The notes beneath the pieces are model-generated. The model ran no database searches. It was not told the DNA's origin and saw only the letters and a program-made list of their open reading frames with translations. From NCBI GenBank assembly GCA_946800325.1, contig OX326958.1:12428992-12492991 (forward strand): a DNA stretch of 64,000 nt, written 5' to 3'. This stretch comes from Luzula sylvatica (lineage: Eukaryota; Streptophyta; Magnoliopsida; Poales; Juncaceae). Positions 44,164 through 57,666 of this stretch are shown one piece after another. Made by a program: the position numbers and the translations under genes. How positions within the stretch are numbered: the first letter of the stretch is position 1; the number at the start of each line of letters is the position of its first letter.

Positions 44164-44729
44164 AAAAAAAAAAATACATCCTCATATAAGTGGAGATGTT
44201 ACTAACAAAACAATACCAGCAATTGAAGCAAACCCACGAAATCACGCGGAGTTTTCCTAATAAAATAATAAACACGCTTAGATGCCCATTACTACGAATC
44301 ATTTTTTAATGGGATTATATATGACACTCCCACAACTGCAAAAAACATCATTGATGCGTCAATCGTGGAGGATTAAATAAATTAATTAACTCTCTAATTA
44401 ATATTTATTTGGATTGATTCAGTGAAATGATCTAATCAATCCACTTAACCCTCCTCGGTTGATGCGAATCAATGATGTTTTTTCCTTTTTTTAAATGAGC
44501 TAGCTGCTAGTCATTAGAGAAAATAATTTCTTTCCATCGGCTAAGTCTCACCGAGTGCTTCTGAGAAAATTCTAATTAAGTAGGTATGGCATAATTTCCC
44601 ATTATCCATTTAAAATAAACTAGTTGAATAACGATCAGTTCACATTGTTCTCCGAATCTACCTTTCATATTTATTTATGTCTTTATTTCTTTCCTGTCCA
44701 TATCCCCCTATTATATATAGGGAAAATAT

Positions 44730-45018
44730 ATTTGGTCCCCCAAACTCCAAAATGATGTTTTGATGAGATGGCAAAAGTGGGTTAAGTGGATTGATTAGCC
44801 TTTCTAATTGACTCGATTAAATATTAATTGACACGGTTAATTGACACGTAAATAATTTATAATATATTAATATTAGTACATGCTAATTGGCGTGTCAATT
44901 CGATTAAACGGTCAATTAAATCGCTAATCGAGTCAATTAATAATACTAATCAACTCATTAAACCCATTTTTGCCACCTCATCAAGGAACCTTTTTGGAGT
45001 TTGGAGGGCTGAATGTAT
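44730..45018. mobile_element. MITE with both arms, upstream of the copy-2 NLR
   Basis: Left arm TTTGGTCCCCCAAACTCC, TTTGATGAGATGGCAAAAGT and GATTGATTAG; right arm CTAATCAACTCATTAAACC, GCCACCTCATCAAGGAACC and GGAGTTTGGAGGGCTG. These are inverted relatives of about 60 bp. The copy-1 element lost most of the left arm. Confidence 0.7.
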
Positions 45019-45214
45019 AACTCCTTAGATATATGTTAGGCTCTCGTATCCTCTTTGGCAATCAACAAAATCTTGCTTCTCTCCACAATATATTTATCCA
45101 ACTTCTCTTCATTTAAAACAGATTGTACCATATAATTCCTTCTCTGACTATCATCCAGTGTACTGAAACCCTATTCATTTCTTGGAGTAAGTGTTGTTAT
45201 TTGCTTATAAACCT

Positions 45215-47893
45215 ATGGAAATCGTGGCTGCTACTGTGGCCGCAAATAAAACAGCCGATGCCACTCTGCCTCGCCTGTTGAATGCTACAATTCGCTCCGT
45301 GAAATATCCTTTTGATGTTGGCGCCAATGTGAAAGCGTTGCAGTCAGCCATGAAGGAGTTGTTAGCGAAGAGGGAGGACGTGAACACAAAAATAGAGAAT
45401 GGTGAAAGACTGGGTGAAAAGGTTACAAAAGAAGGTAGTGGGTGGATCGACCAAGTGGAAGCCATTAAAAAAGAAGTAGAGGAGATTGAACAAAGGTACC
45501 AAGCGAGATACAAGTGTCTTGGCAATTACTCTTTTAACTGTAGGTTGAACTACACGATTAGCAAAAGGGCGGTAAAAACACTCTTAGATGTGCAAAGGTT
45601 ATGCACTAAATGGGAAACTTAGGAGTTGGTCACGATGCAAGTACCACCACCAGCAGTACAAGAGGTGTCAATGGAACCGATTACTTTATCAACCGCAGAT
45701 TACAATCTTCAACATGCCCTCGAGTTCATTAACAATGACCATGTGGGGGTTATCGGCCTCTTGGGTATGGGAGGGGTCGGTAAAACCTGTTTGCTACAAA
45801 GGATCAATAATAATTACACCCAAAACCCCAATAATTTTAAAGTCGTATTCGTGACGGCTTCCCAAGAATGTTCCATAGCAAAACTTCAATCCAGTATAGC
45901 TGAGAGACTCAACTTAGCTAGACATACCAATGAAGAGCAACAAGCAAGCATTATATTTAACTTTTTGAAAGAAAAGCATTTTCTTTTATTGTTGGATGAT
46001 TTGTGGGATGGGTTTGATCTAAAAAAAGTCGGTATACCTTTCCCTCTTGGGCTCGGGGAGAAGTACAATAGAAAGGTTGTTTTAACAACACGGTCATCTC
46101 AAGTTTGTGGTAAAATGGAGGTAAGAAAAGAGATTAGAGTGGCTTGTCTCAACGACGAGGAGTCATGGTCTCTCTTCCGAGAAAAAGTCGGTAATGATAC
46201 CCTCGACTCTCATCCTCTAATACCATCTTTAGCTCAGAAGGTCATAGATCAACTAGGTGGTTTGCCGCTTGCTCTTATTATTATTGGGAGTGCAATGTAC
46301 GGTAAAAGAGACCCAAGAGACTGGGACTATGCTATTGACCAAATCCGGTCACCAAACTCGATCGAGATTGATATTTTGGGTTGTGAGGGGAGTTTGTATC
46401 ATCAGTTGAAGTTCAGTTATGAGAACTTACGGAATGAAACACTGAAGAAATGTTTCTTATCTTGTTCCTTGTGGCCTGAGGATTATAATATTGACCGAGA
46501 TGATCTGATACGGTGCTGGATCGGGTTAGATTACATAAAAGAGTCCGACATGCAAAAAGCACACGATGTGGGCCATACAATTATAAGTACTCTGCTGGGG
46601 CAATACTTATTGGAGGAAACGCACGACGACTACCTTGGTTCCGAGGTCGTGAAAATGCATGATGTTATACGTAGCATGGCATGGTGGATAGCTTGTGGTT
46701 TTGGGGTTAGTAAGAACAAATGGGTTATCAAAGCCGGAGTAGGTCTAAAAGAGTCACCTATTAATTACAAAGAACTCTGGTATGATGCAGAGTGTGTCTC
46801 GTTAATGCATAACTCGATTACTGAATTGAAATGTCCCCTTTTATCATTTCCCTCCAACCTTACAACATTGATGCTTACTGGAAATAGGTTAAAACATTTC
46901 TCTCTACCAATGCCTTTAACTAGGCTTCGATATCTCGACTTATCCAGTAACAGTATCTCTAATTTTCCATTAGAGATATGTGACCTGGTTGACTTACAAC
47001 ATCTTGATTTATCATCTAACCGCATTGAATCAATACCAGATGAGTTGAAGTCTCTCATAAATCTCAGGTTCTTATATTTTACACGCAACCGCATCAGATA
47101 TTTCCCCGAGGGTGTCATATCCGGACTCAAGTCACTTGAGGTGTTGGATTTTTATGACTCTTATAATATTGAGCAAAGAATTTTTGAACCTTCCTTTTTT
47201 GAAGAAATAAATTGCCTGGAGAACCTAAAGGCTCTTGGCATCGCAGTACACAATTTTTCGGACCTTGAAAAATTCAAAGTGCTATCTACTACGGTTGCGA
47301 TTCGGTTCCTTTCATTGGAAGGTGTTACGTCAGCTTCTCTTTCGAGCACTTCCTTTTTTAGCACGGAAACAGAAAGTCATCTAGTTAAACTCGAGATCCA
47401 TAATAATCGATTTAAGGAATTTGTAATTGAAACGAAACAATTTCCCTACCTCGAGGACTTAAAATTGGGGTTCAATCAAACCTTAAAAGAAGTAATGTGG
47501 AGAGGTGTCCTGCCGATGGATGTGTTTCCAAGACTTCGGAAGCTATTCATATCTGCTTGCATCATGGATCATTTAACTTGGATCGTGCACCTCCCATTCC
47601 TTCTAACATTGAGTGTGAGCTCTTGCTTATTTATGAAGGAGTTGGTCAGAGATGATCAAGAAGGGAAGAATACAACCACGTGTTTTTCGCTTCAGCCATT
47701 TTCTTCATTGAAGATTATGATGTTGTATGCCATGAAGAACTTGGAAAGCATTTGTGATCCCAATTTTGCTTTTCCATCTCTGAGGATTCTTGACATTAAT
47801 CGGTGTCCCAAACTAAAGAATCTTCCATTCCCGGATGGCACCATCCCGTCTACCCTAAAAACATATGGCGACTTTTGGGATGATTTCAGTTAA
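45215..47893 (+). pseudogene. CC-NB-ARC-LRR gene, copy 2, split by one nonsense codon
   Basis: Same layout and length (892 codons) as the gene at 2719. Codon 136 is TAG (45620-45622) where copy 1 has TAC, giving a 135-residue coiled-coil-only ORF (45215-45622). The rest is open: from the next ATG at 45635 a 752-residue frame keeps the P-loop, kinase-2, GLPL, MHDV and LRRs. Apart from the stop, about 29 amino acids differ from copy 1, ten of them in the last 95. No other frameshift or stop was seen. Either a recent pseudogene, or a source of separate CC and NB-LRR polypeptides. TTAG at the stop also creates an AG that could serve as an acceptor. The upstream TATA-like site is altered. Confidence 0.9.
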
Positions 47894-47896
47894 ATA

Positions 47897-48753
47897 TTTA
47901 TAAATTTCAGTTGTATAAAAAAACTTCCATTTTCTTCATTGATTTGTATGAATTGTTTGAAATTTAATATTTATAAATTTGAGTTGTAATTTGTTTGAAT
48001 TTCTTTCAGGGATGATTTCAGTTAAATAAATGCATGGAACTCAATTTGGAACAAATAAATGCAAATAATGATTTTATATATTGTTGTGCTATTTGTTACT
48101 CCGACCCCAGTTTGCTACTGTGCCAGTGTTCTTGTGTGTTTGATTTTTAAAGATAATGAAGCTAGAAAGAAAATTAGCTGTAGTCTGTACCCCTTGAGGT
48201 GTTTTAAGTGATTTTTAAATCTAAATTTCACTGGGATTGTTATCTAAATATTAGAAATTTATAACTATGAACATCGTTTTGCAGAATTCACCGTCGATGG
48301 CGCAGCTGCGCGATGTACCAGCCATGCATACAAAGGCTCTTGTGAGACGACATGGTATTATGGAAAAAATAAAACAATATTCAGCAAAGCAAGAAATATC
48401 CGTGCTCATTGTAAATCACATTTATACTGTCGAAAATACAAATTTTATTTGCAAGAAAATATTGCCCGACCCTGAGTAAGCCTAATTAAACCAAATAGTA
48501 ATATAAAGCTCGGTAACCAAACCTGAAGCTCTAGTTCATCCCTCATGGAACCAAGTAGTTCGTGAACATCACACTTTTCTCGGGAAATAGTCTATCCCTA
48601 ATCGAACAAAAGTCTCGGAATTCATTTAATTCATCAAAAAGAAATTGAAAATTAAATTCCACATGAAATATCACTATTCGAGCAGAAAAACTAAACACAA
48701 AAACACTCAAATTTTTCACCCGAAACAACAATAACAATCTAAACAATTACAGG
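47897..48753 (+). other. NLR copy-2 3' flank
   Basis: Mirrors 5398-6333, including the repeated GGGATGATTTCAGTTAAATA (48008) behind TTTCTTTCAG. It contains the copy of the 70-codon ORF at 48267-48479. No further feature. Confidence 0.5.
48267..48479 (+). CDS. Hypothetical 70-codon ORF, copy 2
   Basis: Counterpart of 5771-5983 with about four amino-acid changes (for example MAPL to MAQL). Open in both copies but without recognisable family or exon partners. May be chance. Confidence 0.2.
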   Translation: MNIVLQNSPSMAQLRDVPAMHTKALVRRHGIMEKIKQYSAKQEISVLIVNHIYTVENTNFICKKILPDPE

Positions 48754-49385
48754 TCACCTTCCTTCGTGCAAATCTTCCGAGAAAACCACAACCCGGTTAA
48801 CATTATCGTTATCCAACACACTCAACCCCGAAAACGGACTCGACGAAAACATGGACGATGTTCCATCCGATTCGTAATTAACAACCCTACCAGTATTATT
48901 ATTACTTCTACCATTATTGTTATTACCATTCACAATATTATCGTGACTATTATTATTTGCAGCACTATTACTACTAGTATTATTATTATTATTATTATTG
49001 GGTTGGACCATCTTGAGGGATTGGACCACCTTGCCCATTGTGGGCCGTTGATTTGCCTCGTGTGACACACAAGCAAATGCGATTGTACATACATGTGAAA
49101 AATCGTCTTTAGGGTACTTCCTTCCATTCTTGGATCTGCCAGCTCAACTAGCCTCTCCCTGTCTCGTAAAACTGGTCGTGCCTAAAAAGTATCAGAAATG
49201 TAAAAAGAAACTAAAAACTCGGTATATTCTTGATTTAAAATGCAAAAGTCCGTGCTTCATTGCTAAATTGCAAAAGATAGAGAGAGACTGACCCAAGTGA
49301 CGAGGTTTTCCTGGCCGAGGGGATGTAAATGGTCGACATGTCTCTTGCCGGTGAGAAGTTCGAGAAGAACAACTCCGTAACTGTA

Positions 49386-51138
49386 TGTTGGAAATAGGGC
49401 TTGTTTTTATTTATTGGGGAAGAAATGGGATAAAATATCAATTGAGATTAAAAAAATTAAAATCAATGACACTGAGAGAGAGAGCAATACAAAGAGCAAA
49501 TGCTTCCTTTTTTTTAATTATATTTTATTTTATGCTCTCCAATATGGCTATAGTACAAGAGGTTTATTGATAGAGATTACTATCTATCTTTCATAGACAC
49601 ACTTATATATTTTAGACACTTTTATTATATCTAATCGACACCACCTATTGATGTCAATAGATATTCCTTAATTTACTATGCATCTCTCATTCTTTCACAC
49701 ATAAATATTTATAATATCCTGCCCAAAAATACAAATAATATTTTAAATAAATATATTAAATCATTAATTTTAATACTCCCCCTCCCTTAATGTTTTTTCT
49801 CGCCTTCATGATATGCATTAAAAAATATCTTCATAACTGTCTTGTTCTTCGGCATAATTTGTTTGTTCGTCGTCATCGATTTTAAATCGGCAATCATTTT
49901 TAAGATGACCAAATTTCTTGTAATTATTGCATTGAGCCTTCCCTTTGTACCAACAATTTTTGTCGACATGAGAATATTTTTGGCAAAATTTATACGGAGT
50001 TTTCTTCGTTATAGTAACTTTTGCTCGTGTCTTTCCAAAGAACATATCAAATCATGCACACTAAGGATCGAAATATCTTTTGTTTCTTCAATAATTGAGG
50101 CTATGTTATCGTACTTTGGCGATAGGCTAATTAGGATTTTTTTCACAAAGTGATTTATCGGTTAATTCTTTGTCGCTACTCTTAATTCGATTTACCAGCT
50201 CCATTATATTAGAGAAATAATCTTTAAGACTATCATTCTCCTTCATCCTTAAATTTTGAAATTCTCTTTTAAGCGTTAAGAGTTTTATCATTTGTAATTT
50301 TTCGTTTCCTTGAAATTACTTTTGTAGAATTTCCCACGCTTCTTTTGATTTTTTCGCTCCAATTATTCTCGAAAATAATTTATCCGATATTGCTTGTTGG
50401 ATCAAGTATAACGCTTTTGCATCTCTTTTTTTATTTGCTTTCAACGCATCGAAAATTTCTCCTTCTTTTGTCGTTTCCACTCCGTCTTCTACTATTTCCC
50501 ATAGATCTTGCGAGATTAAAATAGTCTTCATCTTAATACTCCAATAATCATAATTTTCGCCGTCGAAAATAAGTTGTGAAGTTTGTGGGACCCAAATACA
50601 CCTTCTCTGATTGTCATGGTGATCACCTTCTCCGACTTCTACTAAACTCAATTTTGGAAATGAGTTGTGAAGTTTGTGGAAGCCCAAATACGTAACCTCT
50701 TTGGTTGTCTTGGTGATCTCCTTCTCTGGCTTCTACGAAATTTGATAACCGTCGCTCTGATACCAATTTGATGAAAATAGGGCTTGTTTTTATTTATTGG
50801 GAAAGAAATGGGATACAATATCAATTGAGATTAAAAAATTAAAATCAATGACACGAAGAGAGAGAGCAATACAAGGAGCAAATGCTTCCTTTTTTAATTA
50901 TATTTTATTCTCTCCAATCTGGCTACAGTACAAGAGTTTTATTTATAGAGATTACTATTCTTTTACCATAGACACATATATATTCTAGACACTTCTATTC
51001 TATCTAATAGACACATATTGATGTCAATAAACATTCCTTAATTTACTATGCATCTCTCATGCTTTCACACATAATTATTTATAATACCCTGTCCAAAAAT
51101 ACAAATAATATTATTAAATAAATATATTAAAGCAATTA
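49386..51138 (-). mobile_element. TR-GAG (pol-less Copia LTR element), copy 2
   Basis: LTRs about 49386-49775 and 50769-51138, primer-binding site complement at 50754-50765, and a gag-only interior. Same insertion point and flanks (CTGTA/ATGTA) as copy 1. Confidence 0.85.
49818..50687 (-). pseudogene. Copia gag relic, copy 2
   Basis: UBN2-like part 50687-50316 (FDGENYDYWSIKMKTIL, SKEAWEILQ), then a stop; zinc-knuckle part 50045-49818 with an intact first knuckle CKFCQKYSHVDKNC and a second, CNNYKKFGHLKNDC, lacking one Cys. Confidence 0.8.
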
Positions 51139-51799
51139 ATGTACACATCACTTTTCACTAGTAGATGTACAATCATTGCATATTCTGGCGCCACATACCT
51201 ACATAACATATATATCTTCATATCTTATGCTAAAAAATAAAAGAAAAAGAAAATAAAATATTAGGTCTTGTTCAAATCATAACTCTTTGCCATTTCATGC
51301 TTCTTCTTCTTTTTCAAAAAAAAAAAAAGAAGGACGTATTTGGGTATCAGCTCATTTTTAACTTTAATGTTCTAAATATCAAATAAAAAGACAAGATTTA
51401 AAAAAATGAGAAAAACAAAATCATTTTTGCAAATCAACATATATATACTTCATAATATACTAGTTACTGGAAGAAACACAAAATATATAAATAATATACT
51501 AGTACAAAAAATGATATGTTAAAACATTAAAATATATATATTTTTAAATGAATACAAATCATTTATACAAAATTATATAAATAATTTCATACAAATTCCA
51601 AATGTAACAAGATAAAAGCAAAATAAACAAATAAAAGCCCATCATAAATAGACAGCCCACTTGTTGAGAATTGGTATTGACCGGATTAGTACAAGTAGAA
51701 TTGTCCCACCATGGGCATATGTGTTTCTATAAAGAAATGAGTACAGTTGGGTGTCAATCTGCCCTTGGTGCATATTGGTTGTTACTATACAGATATGGC

Positions 51800-52029
51800 C
51801 ACAGATATTCGGATGCCCGTTTTATATAAAATTCTGATCCGGATAATATTCAGATTTGTATCCGAATCCGATCAATAAAGCTGTGATGTATCCGGATTTT
51901 GATCCGAAAAAATGGATCATGGTCGGATCCGGATCCGTTTGGATCCGGATATTTTTATTTGGGTTCGGATATTTTTTTCGATATGGTTTGGGTCGGTTCA
52001 GATGATATCCGATCCATTTACATCCCTAC
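51800..52029. mobile_element. Degenerate hAT-like relic with ATCCGG arrays, copy 2
   Basis: Counterpart of 12418-12642, ending TTTACATCCCTA at 52029 inside the kinase exon. The preceding 51199-51799 is AT-rich kinase intron with only a short TA tract. Confidence 0.5.
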
Positions 52030-53127
52030 TCATAACACGAGTGAAGAGATGGTTGCCCTGCCCTTCGGGTGCCTGTTTTGCAAGCCCAAAATCCGAAACC
52101 TTAGCATGGAAATCATTTTCCAGCAAAATATTTGAGGATTTGAAATGTACGCCAATCCTCTCGTTGCATCCAGCGCAATTTTCATCCTCATTTCCCAATC
52201 CAACACACAATTTTTCCCTAATGGCCCTATCACGTAGAAAATTTAGTTACCAAAATAGCCCTGAATATAAATAAAAAGAAAATCATATATTACCATGAAG
52301 CCAAGCCTCCAAGCTCCCACTAGGGACGAGATCGTAACAAAACAAGCTCCCCTCGCTCTCGTCCCTACTTGCGAAATACCCAACCAGCTGACCAAATTTC
52401 GATGATGCAATCTACTCAATATCTCCGCCGCCACCAAGAACTCCTTATCCCCTTGGTGCCCCCCACTTGTCAGCCTCTTTATCGCGATAGCTGCTCCGTC
52501 TAATAAAACTCCCTTGAAAACCTGCCCAAATCTGCCTTCGCCGAGAAGGTATGACACGTCGAAGTTGTTGGTTGCGATGGTGAGTTCTTCGAAGGAGGTG
52601 AATCGGGTCGAGGTGGGCCGTGGGAGCGATCTACGTGCTGACATGGCATCACGAGCTGTCTTTGATTTACCTTAAAGTTTATAATTATAATTATTAAATA
52701 AAAATTTAGTTTAATGAATTATTATAATATTGTATTAATTACGCACGATATAGTCGTACCAGTTTCGGGATCTTGGTCGTCCGATATGCTCGTTGATTTA
52801 CAATATGAACATGCGCAGATTACCATGATGACGACTAAAATTACAATAAGAAGACCAACACGTACTCCAATAATAATAAGTAAATTAGAGCGACTATCAT
52901 TATTTTTACTAGTATTATCCTCCGAACCTCTACTCGGTACGGGTAATCGAGGCACTTTACATGGCGACGAAGCCATTGGAGATATCGATAAACTTGGAGC
53001 TGAAAAACAAAACCAACATATTAATAAAACATGAGAAATATCATGGATACCTCTACAAAATTACTTTGGGTGGGAGCAGGGGTGGGCGAAATCAAGTAAA
53101 ATTAAGGTTAAGAATTGAATAAATTTA

Positions 53128-53200
53128 CCAACGACCCCATAACCTTGTGGTGAGATGCTTAGCACGATATACCATAGGTCTTGAGTTTGAGTTTTGTTGG
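53128..53200 (+). mobile_element. tRNA-derived SINE-like fragment, copy 2
   Basis: ATAACCTTGTGGTGAGATGC (A-box-like) and TCTTGAGTTTGAGTTTTG (B-box-like). Counterpart of 13743-13830. Confidence 0.35.
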
Positions 53201-53410
53201 CATTATAAATAAAAAAATATGAAATCAAATATATCCAAGATTCGTGTATTATGTTTCTTTAAAAAAAAAAATAACTTTGTGTTGGAAAAGGTTAAATTTG
53301 ATATAATATCTTATGCTAAAAAAAAAGAATTAAATTAATTTGTGTTAGAAAAGGTTAAATTTGATATAATATTCGGAGGAAAAAGATAAATTTGATATAA
53401 AATTTTAGGT

Positions 53411-53934
53411 CTTGTTATGCGGATACTTTAAAAATACAAAAATATCCTTAGGATACGTGTATCCGGCACGGATACAACTCGGATACGTATCGGATACGCC
53501 ACGTAGCGTATCCGAATATTTTAATATTAATTTTTTTTTTATACGGCCGAGATACGGCAGGATACGGATGTGGATGTGTCCAAGATACGACTGAGATACT
53601 CCATTTATGATACTTCGGTCCATTATATATTTTGGCCATAATATTTTTAAATAAATTATATAGGATACTTCAAGATTAGTTCTAAAATATTTCTAGAAAA
53701 AGTTTATGATACTTGTATTGTTTGGTTGATATTATTTATTATCATGATAATTAATTTTAAATATTATTAATTTATTACTTATTTGTTAATATAATATAAT
53801 ATAAACATATTAAAATTATAATTATATAGTCGTATCCGTATTCGTGATTTTTTTGAAAATTGCCGTATCGTCGTATCCATATCGTATCGGATACGATACC
53901 CGTATCCGTATCCGTGCAACATAGTTGATATTAC
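53411..53934. mobile_element. hAT-like element with GGATAC/GTATCC arrays, copy 2
   Basis: Counterpart of 14020-14542 with ends CTTGTTATGCGGATAC and GTATCCGTGCAACATAG. Confidence 0.55.
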
Positions 53935-54202
53935 CTGTGTGAGGAGATACATGAGCTGAATCTGCTTAATTACAATCACATTTTACATCAGAACCACGCG
54001 GAGGACGAAGCTTATATGCATGATTGGACTGACGTCATGTGGGGCAGAGCACCTCGAGGCATTGGCAAAAGGAGGAATGAACGTGGCGAGACGGTAATTT
54101 CAGTTTTTAATTTCTTAATTTCTGAAATTTGAGTTCTTTTGACGGGTAGTGCAAGCAATTTTGTAACTAATACTTATGACTTTTATAGAGCGTCATACCA
54201 CG

Positions 54203-54860
54203 TGAAATTGATCACGGACAAGGGTTGACGAGTTTTGTAGTTGCTTCATTTGCTGCTCTGATCCTCGGTAACACATGCGTCCCACGCCCGCACGATTTGA
54301 CACCGTCGATGAAGATTTGCCTTTATCGAATACAACCGGATAGCTTCTGGTTAATCCTCGACCTTCCTCGAACTTGCTCTCGTTTGATACAACGAAAGAT
54401 CTCAGTTGAGATCTCTCTAATGCACCGCGAGTTTCGTCTCTCGGTTACGCGCAAATTCCCCTAGCAAATTTTCCGTAAACATGCTTGAATATTTCTCTAA
54501 ACTCTAATGCAGTTTTTTTTTCCTCTTTTCGTGTCACAAAATTCACACTCTAACCAGAATGAATCCAAAGAGAAGAAGAAGCAATTGTAGATCTAATCAC
54601 AATTGCTGTGTTTAATGGAATTAATGAGTATCTACAATTAAAACTGCCAATTCAAAATTTGGACTACAGTCCGTCATGATGGAGGAAATGGTCCGTCATG
54701 ACGGACGTATCACATTCACTGAGATAGACGTTTTACCTTTGATCTGTCATGACGGACTGCGTGCATACGCAATTTCTGACACGCGATTTCTGAGACGCGT
54801 TTTCTGACACGTAATCTCTTACATGCGGTTTCTGAAACATTTTTAAGGTACTATTCAACA
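54203..54860 (-). mobile_element. LTR with CGTCATGACG palindromes, copy 2
   Basis: Minus strand starts TGTTGAATAGTACC and ends ATCAATTTCA, followed by TGGTATGACGCTC (primer-site-like). Palindromes at 54668-54755. Counterpart of 14821-15477. Confidence 0.65.
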
Positions 54861-55948
54861 AGTTAAAAAAAATTATTCTGCAAGTACAAACATATTATTC
54901 TGCTTCATGGATTCCTTTTGGATTTTAGAAATGGATTCACTATATATGGAATGGATCAATGGACAAATTATTTGACAAAAAAGTGAACAAGGCATTTTTT
55001 TCAACCATTGATTAAACAGTAATAAGCGATTGTGATTAACATAACCTCCCAGTATCTCCTCATCCAAGCATTTCTAACCATTGATAGAGATTTGTGTTCG
55101 AATTTTTGTATAATTTTATGTCCATGGATATGTATTAAATTTTTATGACATTTCTAACCATTGATATATATATATATTTTTTTTTTTTTATAACATTTAG
55201 TTATATTAAATTTCTAAAATTAATTCAAATTCTACATGATTAATATTCAAAATTTAATACAACATAAATTTCAAGTTAAATTAAAAATACATTCAAAATT
55301 ATAAGATATGAAAATAAAGAGAGGAGAAATGAAAATAAAGAGAGGAGCTTCGGCCCCAAAATCAAAGTGGAAAAATTGAGAAATAGTAGACCGGTCCAAA
55401 ATTAAATGTTAAAAAGAAATTGTGATTCAATTCAAAATCGGTCAAAACCCGTCCGTATCGGTTCATATATCGGTCGGCCGATTTACTCAACCGATATGGA
55501 CATATCGTAACGGCCAGAGGACGATTAGCGATATGAAACCGACATATCGATCCATATCAGTGATATTTAGAACATTGCGACATAATTGCACTTTTTGTAA
55601 TTAAGTGTTAAATCCCTTCATGTTTCGTCTTTCAGGCCTAAAAAAATGTAAGAAAGATTTGTGCTCAAGTATATCTTCCCATTCACAAAAAAAAAAACAC
55701 AACAGATGTCAAATCTTTTTCTATATGTATATGAAAAAGAAACTTACAATATTCTCTTTCAAGGGGGAGGCAAAGAATCTCTTTTCTGCTAGGAGGATTT
55801 ATAATCGAAACATCACGAAGTTTCATCGAGCTGTTACGCACAAAAATATATTCGGTAGGTGACCCGAGTACTGTTGATTCAAAATTCCTATGATTTGAAT
55901 ATCTTAAAACAATGTCGATAATACTAATCATTTTGTGTAAGTACAAAT
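54861..55948. other. Non-coding, contains the unoccupied long-TIR insertion site
   Basis: At 55164-55188 a short TA tract followed by T-run stands where copy 1 has 3 kb between two TA tracts. 55385-55577 repeats the CGATAT/hAT-like end block. No gene. Confidence 0.55.
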
Positions 55949-57309
55949 TGTAGAGATTTATGAATACTTCCGCAAGACAACATACATAAAACGAAGAGGA
56001 CGAGCATCCCAAACAAAGATAAAGACTATCAAGACAATGAAGAAGTCAAGACGCTCAATAAGACGAAATTTGAAACACATTATCAAGTCAAGAAGTCAAG
56101 ACATCTAAGACTTCCGCAAGTTGAGAAATCACCAAAGATAAATCATAGGTATCCCTAGACACATTTGGAATTATCAAGATCTAAATAAACTATTCAAATC
56201 GAATGAAATATGGCAAAATCAGCAATCAGAGATGCGTTCGAACGAACCACTCAAATGGTCACACGTGTTCATTTCAGTATAAATGAACATTTCAGTTCGC
56301 TCGAATGAACAATTACGATTCGTTCGAACGGACTTCTACTGTAATGACTCTTGATCATCACTACAAATAAATCATTACAGTTCGTTTGAACAAACCACTA
56401 TGGTCGTTCGAACGTGAACCTCCTGTGACAACAATTGTTTATTTCACTATAAATGAACTTTATAGTTCGTTCGAACGAACCGATATGATAAGTTCAGAAC
56501 GAACCATCAGTTCGTTCAGAACGAACTGATAAGCCATTTTCATAAATAAAGGGTTCGTTCGAACGAACCTCAAGTGCGTTCGAACGAACCTCAAGTGCGT
56601 CCGAACGATCCATCATGAGTTTTGAATAATTTGTACACAACGGCTAGTTTTACTTACAGTCTGTTCGAACGAACCGTTTCAGTTCGTTCGAACGAACTAT
56701 ACAGTAAAGCTGTTTTTCAAAGCGAAAATTATGTGTTATATAAATATGACTCCTTTGAGATTTTCTCCCTCATCCAATTAAGCAAAATCATTTTCCATTC
56801 TAAAAGGGAGAAAACCTAACCTTGATCAAGATATTAATAATTTCTCCAAACCTTAGATCTAAGATGTACTTCCCTTCCTTCTAATCAAAGACTCCCAACT
56901 TGCGTGACCGATCACGACTAGTTCTTTGTTAGAGATTTGTAATATGCTAGTTACTATTGGCGAAGCCCGACATAGATCGATAGAGTCGTGTAAATCGATC
57001 TAGGCAAACCTTGTACGAGTTGATTCGGGAATTCAATCGAAAACCGAAAAGGCGCAAGGTATCCCCGGAGACGTAGGTACTTGTATTCAATCGAATCGGT
57101 CGATTGAGCAAGTAGCCGGTGAGTTAAAGCTACAAAGCAACCACCTACCGAACTCCGTAAACAAATATCTTGTGTTATTTGTTTGTGGTATTATTCTCTT
57201 TGTTTTCAATTATTTACGCTTCCGCCTATAAACCAAACTTGTATACCATTACTGAAAATTGGACCTTAGGATTTTTATTCACCTCCCTCTAGATCTAAAT
57301 TAAGCAACA
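55949..57309 (+). mobile_element. Copia-type LTR relic with TTCGAA palindrome array, copy 2
   Basis: Counterpart of 19697-21018. The array at 56231-56700 has extra units (CGTTCGAACGAACCTCAAGT, repeated) not present in copy 1. Confidence 0.55.
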
Positions 57310-57666
57310 AGTACATCATAGGGAGAGGAGGGGAGAGGAATGGAGAACGTTTTGTTGGAAGAAAGAGAGTAAACATGAAGTTTTTATTCAATAACTAGGT
57401 TTTCGTTAACAAGGGAGGGGAGTCGGGGCGAAAAGGAAGGGAGGGTAACGAGAGGGCCGCCAGCTCTTGCAGACAGCACCGAAACGATAAAATCGGAGGG
57501 ATCAGGGAGTTTTGTTTGAAGATGACCATAATCAGATGCGTTTTAGGTTTGATTTACATATGTTTTAGTAACAGCAATGTCTTTCCATTTCGATTGAACT
57601 CATTAATGCTCAGTGGAATTGAATGTGTTTTCCTAAAAATTGGTGTTGTTTGTGTGCAGTCAGAAG

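Larger units (their letters stand above)
48754..52999 (-). pseudogene. ALE2-like receptor kinase pseudogene, copy 2
   Basis: Exons on the minus strand: 52999-about 52730 (Pro/Ser, transmembrane), about 52662-52294 (N-lobe, GEGRFGQVFKG), 52226-about 52030 ([14 protein letters not shown]), 51198-51144 plus 49385-49293 (VAPE, SDVYSYG, split by the Copia element), 49181-48754 (ARPVLRDRERLVELADPRME to VVFSEDLHEGR). The last exon is intact, with a good TTTTTAG acceptor and the full conserved C-terminus. The N-lobe frameshift (HRNLV then shifted LVGYFASRDESEG), the missing HRD loop, the ATCCGG relic and the Copia insertion are shared with copy 1, so the gene was already dead. The family phosphorylates Ser/Thr and in Arabidopsis ALE2 acts in epidermal and cuticle development; this copy cannot. 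Confidence 0.85.
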
